Positions 7,538-7,636 of a stretch of DNA of 7,636 nt are shown one piece after another; positions within the stretch are counted from its first letter, which is position 1; the number at the start of each line of letters is the position of its first letter. The stretch spans positions 1-7,636 of the forward strand of contig NZ_LGEG01000055.1 of assembly GCF_001280125.1 (NCBI RefSeq). Direction: 5' to 3'. Under the pieces are notes generated by a model. It worked only from the letters and a program-made list of their open reading frames with translations. It was not told where the DNA came from and made no database searches. The position numbers and the translations under genes were made by a program. The stretch comes from Streptomyces sp. NRRL F-6492 (GTDB lineage: Bacteria; Actinomycetota; Actinomycetes; Streptomycetales; Streptomycetaceae).

Positions 7538-7636
7538 TGAGCCTGTTCCAACCTGCCGGACTGGCCTGCTCGTTGGGCTGACAGAGCGAAGAAGCCCCTG
7601 GTAGACGGGTTTCGACCAAGATAACCGGATCCACCA
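7538..7636 (-). repeat. Right arm of the 99-bp terminal inverted repeat
   Basis: This is the exact reverse complement of 1-99. Reading outward it begins TGAGCCTGTTCCAACCTGCC, which would be the terminal sequence of the repeated element if the inner edge is its true end. The arm cuts into the minus-strand gene remnant at 7535, consistent with insertion into that gene. No transposase frame is visible within the 99 bases. Confidence 0.9.

Noticed and set aside
7229..7540. Forward 103-codon open frame in the right flank.
   Set aside because: It is Pro/Arg/Thr-rich without domain-like pattern, has no ribosome binding site, and is opposite the better-supported minus-strand remnant.

Overview
The window looks like DNA from a high-GC actinomycete, most likely Streptomyces or a close relative. 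Genuine genes have third codon positions that are overwhelmingly G or C, and the large protein has the usual build of actinobacterial secreted RHS/YD-repeat proteins. No gene here fixes the species.

Layout. Positions 1-99 and 7538-7636 are a perfect 99-bp inverted repeat that bounds the window exactly. I read it as the inner ends of two oppositely oriented copies of a longer repeat, probably an insertion sequence whose transposase lies outside the window. The exact 99-bp length could also reflect assembly overlap. Positions 100-249 form a short, less GC-rich leader. Positions 250-6561 are one 2103-codon gene for a secreted RHS/YD-repeat polymorphic toxin. It has, in order, a signal peptide, an actinobacterial N-terminal region, a DNRLRE-type beta domain, two Ig/FN3-like domains, an RHS entry segment, many YD repeats, the RHS-associated core, and a 138-residue C-terminal tip. 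The tip is extremely arginine-rich and carries a zincin-like HERRH (HExxH) motif with a downstream Glu. Positions 6555-7100 overlap the toxin gene by 7 bp and encode a 181-residue protein with one N-terminal membrane helix and an external domain, the obvious candidate for the cognate immunity protein. A strong 19-bp hairpin at 7125-7166 closes this two-gene unit.

After the terminator, 7167-7537 has no intact gene but holds decayed coding sequence. A reverse-strand remnant (7362-7535) is readable only through three frameshifts, and a short forward-strand gene tail (about 7242-7331) runs towards it. Their stop codons lie in the two arms of an imperfect hairpin, as expected for an old convergent gene pair.

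How the parts work together (inference). The RHS protein would be exported by Sec, its RHS shell would enclose the C-terminal tip, and the tip would be released after cleavage next to the core. A metallopeptidase-like tip acting at or outside the membrane would fit an immunity protein whose soluble part also faces outward. The most novel element is this pair, HExxH tip plus membrane-tethered partner, sitting between two inverted repeat copies.
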